Of a DNA stretch of 15,917 nt, positions 1 through 7,189 are shown one piece after another. The stretch is from positions 1-15,917 of the forward strand of contig JBOHUC010000146.1 in the NCBI GenBank assembly GCA_050733935.1. The letters run 5' to 3'. The notes under the pieces are model-generated. The model did no database searches. It was not told where the DNA came from and saw only the letters and a program-made list of their open reading frames with translations. Made by a program: the position numbers and the translations under genes. Every line of letters starts with the position of its first letter. The first letter of the stretch is position 1. The DNA comes from JBOHUC01 sp050733935 (GTDB taxonomy: Bacteria > Eisenbacteria > RBG-16-71-46 > DASYSL01).

Positions 1-2133
1 CTCGCTGGAGAGCCCGACGCGCCGGCCGCCCAGCGCTCGTGCGGCCTCTTCGCTTTCGATCGTGCCCGCCACGAGCGCTTGAGTCGCAAGCTCCTCGAGC
101 CGGTCGCGCAGGCTCGCCGCGCGCTCGAAATCGAGCGCCCGCGCCGCGGCGAGCATCTCGCGCTCGATGAGCGACATCATTTGAAGGACGTCCTCCTGCC
201 GGAGCGCGTCAGCGATCGTGTCGGGATCGTTGCCCGGCGCGGCCACCGGATCACCCGTGCCCCGCGCGCGGCCGCGCACCCGTGAAGCCCCGCGCGCCGA
301 TTCCTCGTCCTCCTCGAAACGCGCGTCCGCGACCGCCGTGATCCGCATCACGTCCTCGACCGACTTCACGATCGAGCGCGGCGTGATGCCGTGCTCCTGG
401 TTGTATGCGAGCTGCGCCTCCCGCCGGCGCCGGGTCTCTTCGAGCGCGCGCGCCATCGAGCCGGTGATCGTGTCCGCATAGAGGATCACGTCCCCTGCCA
501 CGTTGCGGGCGGCGCGCCCGGCGGTCTGGATGAGCGACCGCTCGCTCCTGAGGAAGCCTTCCTTGTCCGCGTCGAGGATCGCGACCAGCGAGACCTCGGG
601 CAGGTCGAGCCCCTCGCGCAGAAGGTTGATCCCCACCAGCACGTCGAACTCCGCGAGACGAAGACCGCGCAGGATCTCGACGCGCTCGAGCGCGTCAATG
701 TCCGAATGCAGGTAGCGGACGCGGACGCCGAGCTCGTGCAGGTAGTCGGTCAGGTCCTCGGCCATGCGCTTCGTGAGTGTCGTGACCAGGACGCGCTCGT
801 TCCGCTCGACCCGCTTCCGAATCTCGGCCAAAAGATCGTCGACCTGGCCCGCGACAGGACGGATCTGGATCACGGGATCGACGAGCCCGGTGGGCCGGAT
901 GATCTGCTCGACCACGGCGCCCCCGGAGCGCGCGATCTCCCATTCCGCAGGTGTGGCGGACACGTAGATCGTGGGACCGACGAGCGTCTCGAACTCGTCG
1001 AAGCGGAGCGGCCGGTTGTCGAGCGCGGAGGGCAGACGGAACCCGAAGTCGACGAGCGTCTGCTTGCGGGATCGGTCGCCTTCGTACATGCCTCCGATCT
1101 GCGGCACCGTGACGTGCGATTCGTCGATCACGAGCAGGAACGGGCGCGGGAAGTAGTCGATCAGGCACTGCGGCCGCTCCCCCGCCTGGCGGCCCGACAG
1201 GTGGCGCGAGTAGTTCTCGATCCCGGGGCAGTAGCCGATCGCCTTCAGGATCTCGAGGTCGTACTCCGTCCGGTTGCGCAGGCGCTGAGCCTCGAGGAGC
1301 TTTCCCTGCGCTTCGAGCACGCCGGTCCGCTCCTCGAGCTCGCTCCGGATCGCTGCGAGCGCGGGATCGATGCGCCTCCGCGCGAGCACGAAGTGCTTCG
1401 CCGGATAGAGCGCGAGCCGGTCCTGCCGGCGCACCACGTTTCCGGTGAGCGGATCGATGACCGAGATCCGGCGCACGATGTCGTCGTCCATCTCGATCCG
1501 GACGGCGTGCTCCTCGTAGGCCGGTCGCACCTCGATCGTCTCGCCGCGCACGCGGAACGTCCCGCGCAGGAACTCGAACTCGTTCCGCGAATACTGGATC
1601 TCGATCAGCTTCCCGAGAATCGTGTCCCGGTCCCAGCGTGCGCCGGTCGAGAGGTCGAGCATGAGCCCGCGGAAGTCCTCGGGGGAACCGAGGCCGTAGA
1701 TGCACGAGACGCTCGCGACGATGACGACGTCCCGCTGCTCGAGCAGCATCGACGTGGCCGAGAGCCGCAGACGATCGATGTCGTCGTTGATGCTCGCGTC
1801 CTTCTCGATGTAGGTGTTGGTCGCGGGGACATAGGCCTCGGGCTGGTAGTAGTCATAGTAGGAGACGAAGTACCCCACGCCGTTCTCCGGGAAGAAGGTC
1901 CGGAACTCCCCGTAGAGCTGGGCCGCGAGCGTCTTGTTGTGCGAGATGACGAGCGTGGGCAGCCCGATCCGGGCGATCGCCTGGGCCAGCGTGTAGGTCT
2001 TTCCGGACCCCGTAACCCCCAGAAGCACCTGGTGTTGATCGCCGCGCTTCACGCCCTGGACGAGGGCTTCGATGGCGGCGGGCTGGTCGCCCTGCGGTTG
2101 GTAGGGCTCGTGGATGCGGAAGGCGTTGCTCAC
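1..2133 (-). CDS. uvrB: UvrABC excinuclease subunit B (3' end cut by window edge)
   Basis: UvrB is the DNA-damage-verifying, ATP-dependent subunit of nucleotide excision repair; it is loaded by UvrA and then recruits UvrC. The 711 codons visible carry all hallmarks: Walker A GVTGSGKT (39-46), the tyrosine-rich beta-hairpin with SYYDYYQPEAYVP (about 91-103) that probes the lesion, the DESH Walker B box (337-340), motif VI QTAGRAARN (536-544), and a C-terminal UVR motif (about 648-682) that contacts UvrC. E. coli UvrB is 673 residues, so only a few residues and the stop are probably missing beyond position 1. The extra length sits in a charged linker before the UVR motif. The GTG at 2133 is the only start codon between the upstream in-frame TGA (the kinase stop) and the conserved N-terminus GDQPAAIEAL. 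It lacks a Shine-Dalgarno sequence. The gene lies 39 bp downstream of a kinase gene on the same strand, so read-through transcription is possible. Identification is secure. Confidence 0.97.
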   Translation of the reverse strand, partial: MSNAFRIHEPYQPQGDQPAAIEALVQGVKRGDQHQVLLGVTGSGKTYTLAQAIARIGLPTLVISHNKTLAAQLYGEFRTFFPENGVGYFVSYYDYYQPEAYVPATNTYIEKDASINDDIDRLRLSATSMLLEQRDVVIVASVSCIYGLGSPEDFRGLMLDLSTGARWDRDTILGKLIEIQYSRNEFEFLRGTFRVRGETIEVRPAYEEHAVRIEMDDDIVRRISVIDPLTGNVVRRQDRLALYPAKHFVLARRRIDPALAAIRSELEERTGVLEAQGKLLEAQRLRNRTEYDLEILKAIGYCPGIENYSRHLSGRQAGERPQCLIDYFPRPFLLVIDESHVTVPQIGGMYEGDRSRKQTLVDFGFRLPSALDNRPLRFDEFETLVGPTIYVSATPAEWEIARSGGAVVEQIIRPTGLVDPVIQIRPVAGQVDDLLAEIRKRVERNERVLVTTLTKRMAEDLTDYLHELGVRVRYLHSDIDALERVEILRGLRLAEFDVLVGINLLREGLDLPEVSLVAILDADKEGFLRSERSLIQTAGRAARNVAGDVILYADTITGSMARALEETRRRREAQLAYNQEHGITPRSIVKSVEDVMRITAVADARFEEDEESARGASRVRGRARGTGDPVAAPGNDPDTIADALRQEDVLQMMSLIEREMLAAARALDFERAASLRDRLEELATQALVAGTIESEEAARALGGRRVGLSSE

Positions 2134-2140
2134 GGGCGGG

Positions 2141-2146
2141 ACGATA
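2141..2146 (-). promoter_or_regulatory. possible -10 element for a leaderless uvrB transcript
   Basis: Read on the minus strand this is TATCGT, seven bases before the GTG start of uvrB. A TAnnnT box at this distance puts the expected transcription start at or next to the start codon, which would explain the missing ribosome binding site. I see no convincing -35 hexamer, and the element falls in the 39-bp gap after the kinase stop, so uvrB may instead be read from the kinase promoter. Confidence 0.35.
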
Positions 2147-2172
2147 CCACGAAGCAGAGACGGGGGCCTCGA

Positions 2173-4569
2173 TCAGCCCGGCAGATCGATGCGCTGGATC
2201 AGGCTCCGGAAGCGCGGATCTCCGCGCAGCGGAGCGAGCAGCGGATCCTGTGCCAGCGCGACCAGGTCCTCGTCGCGATTGCGGAAGGAACGCTCGAGCC
2301 AGTCGAAGGCGCGGTCTCGATCCCCGAGACCCAGGTAGACGATGGCGACCGAGTAACCGGAGACATGTTCCCGCCGCGCGCGCGCCTTGAGCGATTCGAG
2401 AACCCGGCGGGCATCGGCTTCGCGTCCCGCCCGGCCGTACGCGTGTCCGAGGACTCCCCATGCGTACGTGTTGTCGACCCGCTGGGCTCCCCGCTCCAGA
2501 TCCGCGACCGCCTCGGCGGGTCGCCCCATGTTGAGATGGCACAGTCCCATGAGCACGTACGTCGGCCCGAACGTCGAATCGGTCCGCGCGAGCGCGATCG
2601 TGCGATCGAGGACGCGCTGGTAGTCGCCGCTCAGATAGTCCGGCTGCACCCAGATCGTGGGAATGTAAAACGACAGGGGATCGAGCGCCCGCGCCTGTTC
2701 GAATTCCCGACGGGCGTCGTCCAAGCGACCGAGCAGGCAGAGCATGGTTGCGTAGAAGATGCGAGTCCCCGCATCGCTCGGGCTCAGCTCGATCGCCCGC
2801 CGGTATCGTGCCTCCGCCTCGCGCCATTTCCAGTCGTACTGCGCGAGCACCACCGCGAGTGCCGAATGAGCTTCCGCGAGCGTGGAATCGAGCGCGAGCG
2901 CGCGCTCGGCGGCCGCGCGCGAGGGCGGCATCGCTTCGTTCGGGGGCAGGTAGACGTTCGACATGTAGTAGTACGTGTTCGCGACGCCGACCCACGACCG
3001 CGCATCGGTCGCGTCGGCCTTGAGCGCGCTCTTGAACTCGTCCATCGCCGTGCGATATCCGTCGAGGCCGGGACGGCTCAGCGCAAATCGCCCGCGCAAA
3101 TAGGCCTCGTGCGCTTCGGGCCGCACATCCGGCGCGGCGGCCAGACGCGTCCGCTCGTCGTGCGTCAGGCGGGCCCGGACCTCGCGCGCGATCGTTTCCG
3201 CAAGCTCGGCCTGGAGCGTGAGCACGTCGCCGAACGGCCGATCGAAGCTTTGGGACCAGATGGATTGCTCCGGACGCGCCTGGATGAGCTCGATCCGCAC
3301 GCGCACGCGATCGCCGGAGCGCGCCGCGGAGCCCTCCACGACTGCGTCCACGCCGAGCTCGCGCGCGATCACGGGGACCGGCTTCCTCGCATCCTTGTAG
3401 GTCATGGAGGACGTCCGCGAGATGACGCGCAGAGACGCGATCGTCGCGAGGTTTCCGATGAGCTCTTCCGTCATCCCGCTCGCAAAGTAGGCCTGGGTCG
3501 GATCGCCGGACTGGTTCTCGAACGGAAGGACGGCGAGCGAGCGGATGGACGACGCCGACGGCACGCAACCGCCGGGAGCGCGCGGGCGGAGCGCGATCCC
3601 GCCGATGACGACGAGCAGGAGGAGCACGCCCCCCGCAATGGCCACGCGCCGCGGGAGGCGTGGAGATCCCGGCCCCGTTTGCGCACCCCTCCCTCCCGGA
3701 GTTGCGACGGCCGGCTTCGCGCCGAGCGCGATCTCGTGGCGCGCCTGCTCGAGCGCGTCGCGAACTTCGGCGGCGTGGGCCGGCCGATCGATCGGGTCCT
3801 TCGTGAGGAGACGCGTGACGAGCGTCGCCACCGCGTCCCCCACCGCCGGACGCAGCGGTCTCAGATCCGGTGGCGACGCCGTCAGGTGCTGCCGCACGAC
3901 GGCCTCCGACGATGTCGCGACGAACGGCGGGCGTCCCGCGAGCATCTCGAACAGAACACAGCCCAGGCTGTAGAGATCGGTCCGTCCGTCCACGCGTGCG
4001 CTGCCCGACGCCTGCTCCGGACTCATGTACGCGGGCGTCCCCACCGCGAAGCCCGTCGCCGTGAGCGCCACGGCGGCTTCTCCGGCCAGCGCACGCGCAA
4101 TCCCGAAGTCCGCGACCAGCGCGTGGCCGGAAGACAGAAGGATGTTCTCGGGTTTGATGTCGCGGTGAATCACGCTCCGGCGGTGCGCGAAGTCGAGCCC
4201 GTCGGCGACCTCGGCGGCGATCCGCAGGGCCTCGTCGAGCGGAAGCTCGCTCTGCTTCGTGAGGCGGTCGCGTAACGACCCGCCTTCGACCATCGGCGTG
4301 ACGTAATAAAGGAACGACCCGGCGGCGCCGGAATCGTAGAGCGGGAGGATGTGCGGATGCTGAAGGGAGGCGGCGAGCTCGATCTCGCGCAGGAAGCGAT
4401 CCCGGCCCACGGCCTGGGCCACGTCGGGATGGAGCACCTTGAGCGCCACCCGCCGCCCGTGCTTCAGGTCGTCGGCTTCGTAGACTGTCGCGTTCGCACC
4501 CTGGCCCGCCTCGGCCAGGATGCGGTACTGCCCTTCCAGCGCGGCCGTCAGGCCGTCACGTTCAGGCAT
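2173..4569 (-). CDS. membrane Ser/Thr protein kinase with TolB/FlgO-like and TPR regions (kinase 1)
   Basis: A 798-residue PknB-type (Hanks-type) kinase. The cytoplasmic kinase domain (about 15-275) has the glycine loop AGQGANATVY (21-30), the ATP-binding lysine in VALK (K44), the RD-type catalytic loop HRDIKPEN (135-142), DFG (154-156) and SPE in place of APE (183-185), so it looks active. A basic and Gly/Pro-rich juxtamembrane stretch leads to one hydrophobic helix (about 308-327). After it comes a domain beginning SLAVLPFENQSGD (344-356) of the kind described as TolB-N-terminal or FlgO-like in kinase, cyclase and CadC-type regulators, then TPR-like helical repeats (about 485-790). The ATG at 4569 is the only usable start: upstream in-frame codons offer none. 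It has only a weak GGGA just before it; the stronger GGAGG is 22 nt upstream and serves a mini-ORF. Stop is TGA. It is a tandem paralogue of kinase 2. Signal and substrates are unknown. Confidence 0.93.
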   Translation of the reverse strand: MPERDGLTAALEGQYRILAEAGQGANATVYEADDLKHGRRVALKVLHPDVAQAVGRDRFLREIELAASLQHPHILPLYDSGAAGSFLYYVTPMVEGGSLRDRLTKQSELPLDEALRIAAEVADGLDFAHRRSVIHRDIKPENILLSSGHALVADFGIARALAGEAAVALTATGFAVGTPAYMSPEQASGSARVDGRTDLYSLGCVLFEMLAGRPPFVATSSEAVVRQHLTASPPDLRPLRPAVGDAVATLVTRLLTKDPIDRPAHAAEVRDALEQARHEIALGAKPAVATPGGRGAQTGPGSPRLPRRVAIAGGVLLLLVVIGGIALRPRAPGGCVPSASSIRSLAVLPFENQSGDPTQAYFASGMTEELIGNLATIASLRVISRTSSMTYKDARKPVPVIARELGVDAVVEGSAARSGDRVRVRIELIQARPEQSIWSQSFDRPFGDVLTLQAELAETIAREVRARLTHDERTRLAAAPDVRPEAHEAYLRGRFALSRPGLDGYRTAMDEFKSALKADATDARSWVGVANTYYYMSNVYLPPNEAMPPSRAAAERALALDSTLAEAHSALAVVLAQYDWKWREAEARYRRAIELSPSDAGTRIFYATMLCLLGRLDDARREFEQARALDPLSFYIPTIWVQPDYLSGDYQRVLDRTIALARTDSTFGPTYVLMGLCHLNMGRPAEAVADLERGAQRVDNTYAWGVLGHAYGRAGREADARRVLESLKARARREHVSGYSVAIVYLGLGDRDRAFDWLERSFRNRDEDLVALAQDPLLAPLRGDPRFRSLIQRIDLPG

Positions 4570-4583
4570 GTCCCGCAGCGCAT
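4548..4583 (-). CDS. possible 11-codon leader ORF overlapping the kinase 1 start
   Basis: An ATG at 4583 lies eight bases after a GGAGG and opens a reading frame MRCGTCLNVTA ending in TGA at 4550-4548. It overlaps the first codons of kinase 1 in another frame (starts 14 nt apart). The same arrangement, with the same length and the shared pattern M-R-x-G-x-C-L-N, is found in front of kinase 2. It has a better ribosome binding site than the kinase start, so it may control kinase translation by coupling or reinitiation. Part of the resemblance is inherited from the duplication, so translation is not proven. Confidence 0.35.
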   Translation of the reverse strand: MRCGTCLNVTA

Positions 4584-4591
4584 CTGAGCGC

Positions 4592-4642
4592 CCTCCGGGA
4601 GGGAGGCGGAGAGACTAGCATATGGGGAGCGCACGGAAGGCA
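4592..4642 (-). promoter_or_regulatory. conserved promoter and leader of kinase 1
   Basis: This 51-bp block matches 7085-7135 in front of kinase 2 at 43 of 51 positions without gaps. On the minus strand it contains TGCTAGTCT at 4612-4620, an extended -10 of the TAnnnT form (hexamer at 4612-4617); the -35 is unclear. It ends in CCTCC-CTCCC-GGAGG, a 5-bp stem with a 5-nt loop that could hide the GGAGG ribosome binding site of the leader ORF. The predicted start site would give a leader of roughly 35-40 nt before the kinase ATG. The rest of the gap between the kinase genes (4643-4677) shows no terminator. Confidence 0.5.
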
Positions 4643-4677
4643 CGTCGAACTCGTCGCCGGAGAAGAGAGGAATCGAC

Positions 4678-4893
4678 CTAAAGATCAAGTCGCCGAAGGA
4701 GATCCTGGCCTCGCGGATCTGATCGCACGTCCTCCCACGTCGGGTCCGACTTGATGGAGCCGATCAGAGTCTCGTCCCGCTCCCGATACGCACGTTCGAG
4801 CCAGACGAAGCCGGAGTCCCGGCGTCCGAGCCCGAAATGGATCGCCGCAAAGCTGCAAGGTGAGACGTGCGTTCGGCGTGCCTCATCGGTCAA
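4678..4893 (-). pseudogene. C-terminal remnant of kinase 2, beyond an in-frame amber codon
   Basis: These 71 sense codons continue kinase 2 in the same frame directly after the TAG at 4894-4896 and end in another TAG (4678-4680). The translated segment aligns with the C-terminus of kinase 1: ARRTHVS matches ARREHVS, FGLGRRDSGFVWLERAYRERDE matches the LGLGDRDRAFDWLERSFRNRDE region closely, and both end in R-(I/L)-D-L. It is therefore the detached end of the TPR region and not an independent gene. A TTG directly follows the amber codon, so restart is formally possible, but I see no ribosome binding site. Confidence 0.8.
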
Positions 4894-7062
4894 CTACTGC
4901 AACAGGCGGCGCGCCTCCGTCGTATGACCGGCCTTCGCCTGGATCCGACCGAGGATGCCCATGGCGTGGGCGTGACCAGACTGCGCAACCGCAAGTCCGC
5001 CGGCCGAGAGCGCGCTATCGAGGGATCCCCGAGCTTCGTAACAGAGGGCCAGGGTCCACTGCGCTTGAGCCGCTGTGGAATCCGAAGCGATGATCGGCCG
5101 CAGGACGGCGATTGCCTCGTCGTAACGGCGGTCGCTCATCAGCGCGAATCCTTCAAGGACCGCAATGAACTGCGAGAGCGGATCCAGTTCGCGGGCACGG
5201 CGGACCTCGGTGACCGACTCCGCCGTCCGGCCACGCTCGAGGAGCAGCGCCGAATAATGCACGCGGCCCCATGCATCGTTGGGGTTGAGATCGAGCGCCC
5301 GTCGATACCGTTCCTCCGCTGCATCCCAGTCCCAGTCGTACTGCGCGAGGATGATGGCCTGAGTCAGGATGCCCTCGGCGAGCGTCGAATCGATCGCGAG
5401 CGCGCGTTCTGTGGCCGCGCGGGCCTTTGGCATGGCCTCGCCGGGTGACAGGAAGAGGGTCGAGAGATTGTAGTACGCGTCGGCCAGGCCGGCCCATGCG
5501 GGCGCATACGCGGGATCGATCCGGATTGCCCGCTCGAACTCGGCGAGTGCACGGCGATAGCCATCGCCCTCGAGCTTGCTGGTCAGAAAATGGCGGCCCC
5601 GAAGATAAGCGTCGTGGGCCTCGGGGTTCACACGCGGGGCGCCGGCAGCGATCCGGGCCTCCTCTTCAGGCGTCAAGCGGACGCGCACGGCTCGAGCAAT
5701 CGAACGCGCCACGTCGGACTGAAGCGCCAGGATCTCCTCGACCTCCCGCTCGTAACTGTCGGCCCAGAGGCTCTCTTCGGGGCGGGCTCGCACAAGCTGA
5801 GCCGTGATCCGCACCCGGTTGCCCGCGCGCGTGACCGAACCTTCAATCAGGGCATCCACGCCGAGCCGGCGCGCGAGCACGGGGAGCGGGTCCTTCGCCC
5901 CCTTGAGCGCCATGGCCGACGTGCGTGAGATGACGCGGAGGGCTCCGATGCGCGACAGGTCGTTGATCAGCGCCTCGGTCACTCCATCCGCGAAGTACTC
6001 CTGCTCCGGGTCGCCCGACAGATTTTGGAGCGGCAACACGGCCACTGATCCAATCGCAGCTCTGCCGGTTCCACCGGGGCCGTGCGGGAGCCAGCGGATC
6101 ACCGCGACCAGAGCGACGATCGCGAGCCCCGAACCTGCGAGAAGCGCGATCGCCCGGAGGCCGCGACTCTGCCGTGGAGCGCTCTCTGACCGCGGGCCCT
6201 GCGTGGCCTGCGCTCCGGGGACCTGCTCGTGACGAGCCCGCTCGAGGAAATCGCGGACTGTCGAGGCTTCCGCCGGACGATCGATCGGATCCTTGGCCAG
6301 GAGGTGACTCACGAAGCGTCCGATGCCCTCCCCGATGGCCGGACGCAGGATCCGGAGATCGGGCGGTTCCACGGCGAGGTGCTGGCGGATGATGCTCTCG
6401 GTGGTCGAGCCAACGAAAGGTGGACGGCCGGCGAGCATTTCGAAGAGCACGCACCCCAGACTGTAGAGGTCCGCCCGCGCATCCACGCGCGCGCTGCCGG
6501 CCGCCTGCTCGGGGCTCATGTACGCAGGTGTTCCGACGGCGAACCCGGTGGCCGTGAGCGCCAGCGCCGTCTCGCCGGACAGGGCCCGCGCGATCCCGAA
6601 GTCCGCAACCAGCGCGGGTCCCGACGACAGCAGGATGTTCTCGGGCTTGATGTCCCGGTGGATGACGCCCCGCTGGTGTGCGAAGTCGAGCCCGTCGGCA
6701 GCCTCCGCCGCGATCCGCAGGGCCTCGTCGAGCGGCAGCTCCCCGTCCCGCGCGAGGCGGTCGCGCAGCGACCCGCCCTCGACCATTGGGGTGGCGTAGT
6801 AGAGGAAGGATCCCGCGGCGCCCGAGTCGTAGAGCGGCAGGATGTGCGGGTGCTGGAGCGAAGCGGCGAGCTCGATCTCGCGCAGAAAGCGATCCTGGCC
6901 TACGGCGTGAGCGACTTCGGGAAGGAGAACCTTGAGTGCGACCCGCCGGCCGTGCTTCAGGTCCAGAGCCTCGTAGACGCTCGCGCTTGCCCCCTGGCCC
7001 GCCTCGGCCACAAGGCGATACCGCCCCTCCAGCGCGACGTTCAGTCCGACTGGTTGAGGCAA
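4894..7062 (-). CDS. membrane Ser/Thr protein kinase with TolB/FlgO-like and TPR regions (kinase 2, truncated by amber codon)
   Basis: A 722-residue paralogue of kinase 1 with the same order of parts: kinase domain with AGQGASASVY (21-30), K44, HRDIKPEN (135-142), DFG (154-156) and SPE (183-185); one membrane helix (about 303-325); a TolB/FlgO-like domain starting VAVLPLQNLSGDPEQEYF (about 340-357); then TPRs, including a Y-x-N-L segment and repeats around DPAYAPAWAGLADAYYN. Similarity to kinase 1 is very high through the kinase domain and lower beyond about residue 275. TAG at codon 723 (4894-4896) cuts off the last 71 residues; restored, the protein would be 794 long against 798 for kinase 1. 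The amber replaces a serine codon of the paralogue, consistent with TCG to TAG. The catalytic half is intact, so a shortened active kinase is possible. Start is TTG at 7062, after AAGGGGA; it aligns exactly with the ATG of kinase 1, and no other start exists upstream in frame. Confidence 0.9.
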   Translation of the reverse strand: MPQPVGLNVALEGRYRLVAEAGQGASASVYEALDLKHGRRVALKVLLPEVAHAVGQDRFLREIELAASLQHPHILPLYDSGAAGSFLYYATPMVEGGSLRDRLARDGELPLDEALRIAAEAADGLDFAHQRGVIHRDIKPENILLSSGPALVADFGIARALSGETALALTATGFAVGTPAYMSPEQAAGSARVDARADLYSLGCVLFEMLAGRPPFVGSTTESIIRQHLAVEPPDLRILRPAIGEGIGRFVSHLLAKDPIDRPAEASTVRDFLERARHEQVPGAQATQGPRSESAPRQSRGLRAIALLAGSGLAIVALVAVIRWLPHGPGGTGRAAIGSVAVLPLQNLSGDPEQEYFADGVTEALINDLSRIGALRVISRTSAMALKGAKDPLPVLARRLGVDALIEGSVTRAGNRVRITAQLVRARPEESLWADSYEREVEEILALQSDVARSIARAVRVRLTPEEEARIAAGAPRVNPEAHDAYLRGRHFLTSKLEGDGYRRALAEFERAIRIDPAYAPAWAGLADAYYNLSTLFLSPGEAMPKARAATERALAIDSTLAEGILTQAIILAQYDWDWDAAEERYRRALDLNPNDAWGRVHYSALLLERGRTAESVTEVRRARELDPLSQFIAVLEGFALMSDRRYDEAIAVLRPIIASDSTAAQAQWTLALCYEARGSLDSALSAGGLAVAQSGHAHAMGILGRIQAKAGHTTEARRLLQ

Positions 7063-7076
7063 ATTCCCCTTCGCAT
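7041..7076 (-). CDS. possible 11-codon leader ORF overlapping the kinase 2 start
   Basis: ATG at 7076 follows a GGAGG by eight bases and encodes MRRGICLNQSD, ending in TGA at 7043-7041. As at kinase 1, its start is 14 nt upstream of the kinase start and its stop lies about 20 nt past that start. The nucleotide match to the kinase 1 mini-ORF is only about 25 of 36, yet start, length, frame and stop all agree. It may set the translation rate of the TTG-initiated kinase; a chance survival from the duplication cannot be excluded. Confidence 0.35.
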   Translation of the reverse strand: MRRGICLNQSD

Positions 7077-7084
7077 GGATGCGA

Positions 7085-7135
7085 CCTCCGGGAGGGAGGC
7101 AAAGAGACTAGCACAATGGGAGTGTGCGGAAGGCA
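7085..7135 (-). promoter_or_regulatory. conserved promoter and leader of kinase 2
   Basis: This is the counterpart of 4592-4642. On the minus strand it has TGCTAGTCT (hexamer at 7105-7110) as an extended -10, and the CCTCC-CTCCC-GGAGG hairpin at 7085-7099. It starts just after the terminator of the DUF4139 gene, so kinase 2 appears to begin its own transcription unit. A TTGCCT lies about 20 bp upstream of the -10 hexamer, too far for an ideal -35. Confidence 0.5.
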
Positions 7136-7141
7136 AGACAA

Positions 7142-7170
7142 GGCCGGGCGGCCGATCGGACCGCCCGGCC
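7142..7170 (-). terminator. Rho-independent terminator after the DUF4139 gene
   Basis: A perfect 10-bp inverted repeat, GGCCGGGCGG and CCGCCCGGCC, flanks a 9-nt loop. On the minus strand it begins 19 bases after the TAA stop and is followed by TTGTCTTGCCTT, a moderately T-rich tail. It separates the DUF4139 gene from kinase 2. Confidence 0.8.
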
Positions 7171-7189
7171 AGGAACGTGTTTCGGGCGA

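Noticed and set aside
391..4275. A 1294-codon open frame on the plus strand
   Set aside because: It runs antisense to uvrB and kinase 1, both of which have complete domain signatures. Its product is rich in Arg, Asp, Glu and Leu with no recognisable motif, as expected for the opposite strand of GC-rich coding sequence.
4894..4896. Amber codon as a sign of genome-wide TAG recoding or pyrrolysine
   Set aside because: valS, the Wzi-type gene, the epimerase and the kinase 2 end all stop at TAG at family-appropriate lengths.
1..7062. A DNA-damage or defence island built from uvrB and the kinases
   Set aside because: uvrB is a housekeeping gene, and no nuclease, toxin, recombinase or defence protein accompanies it; adjacency is the only link.
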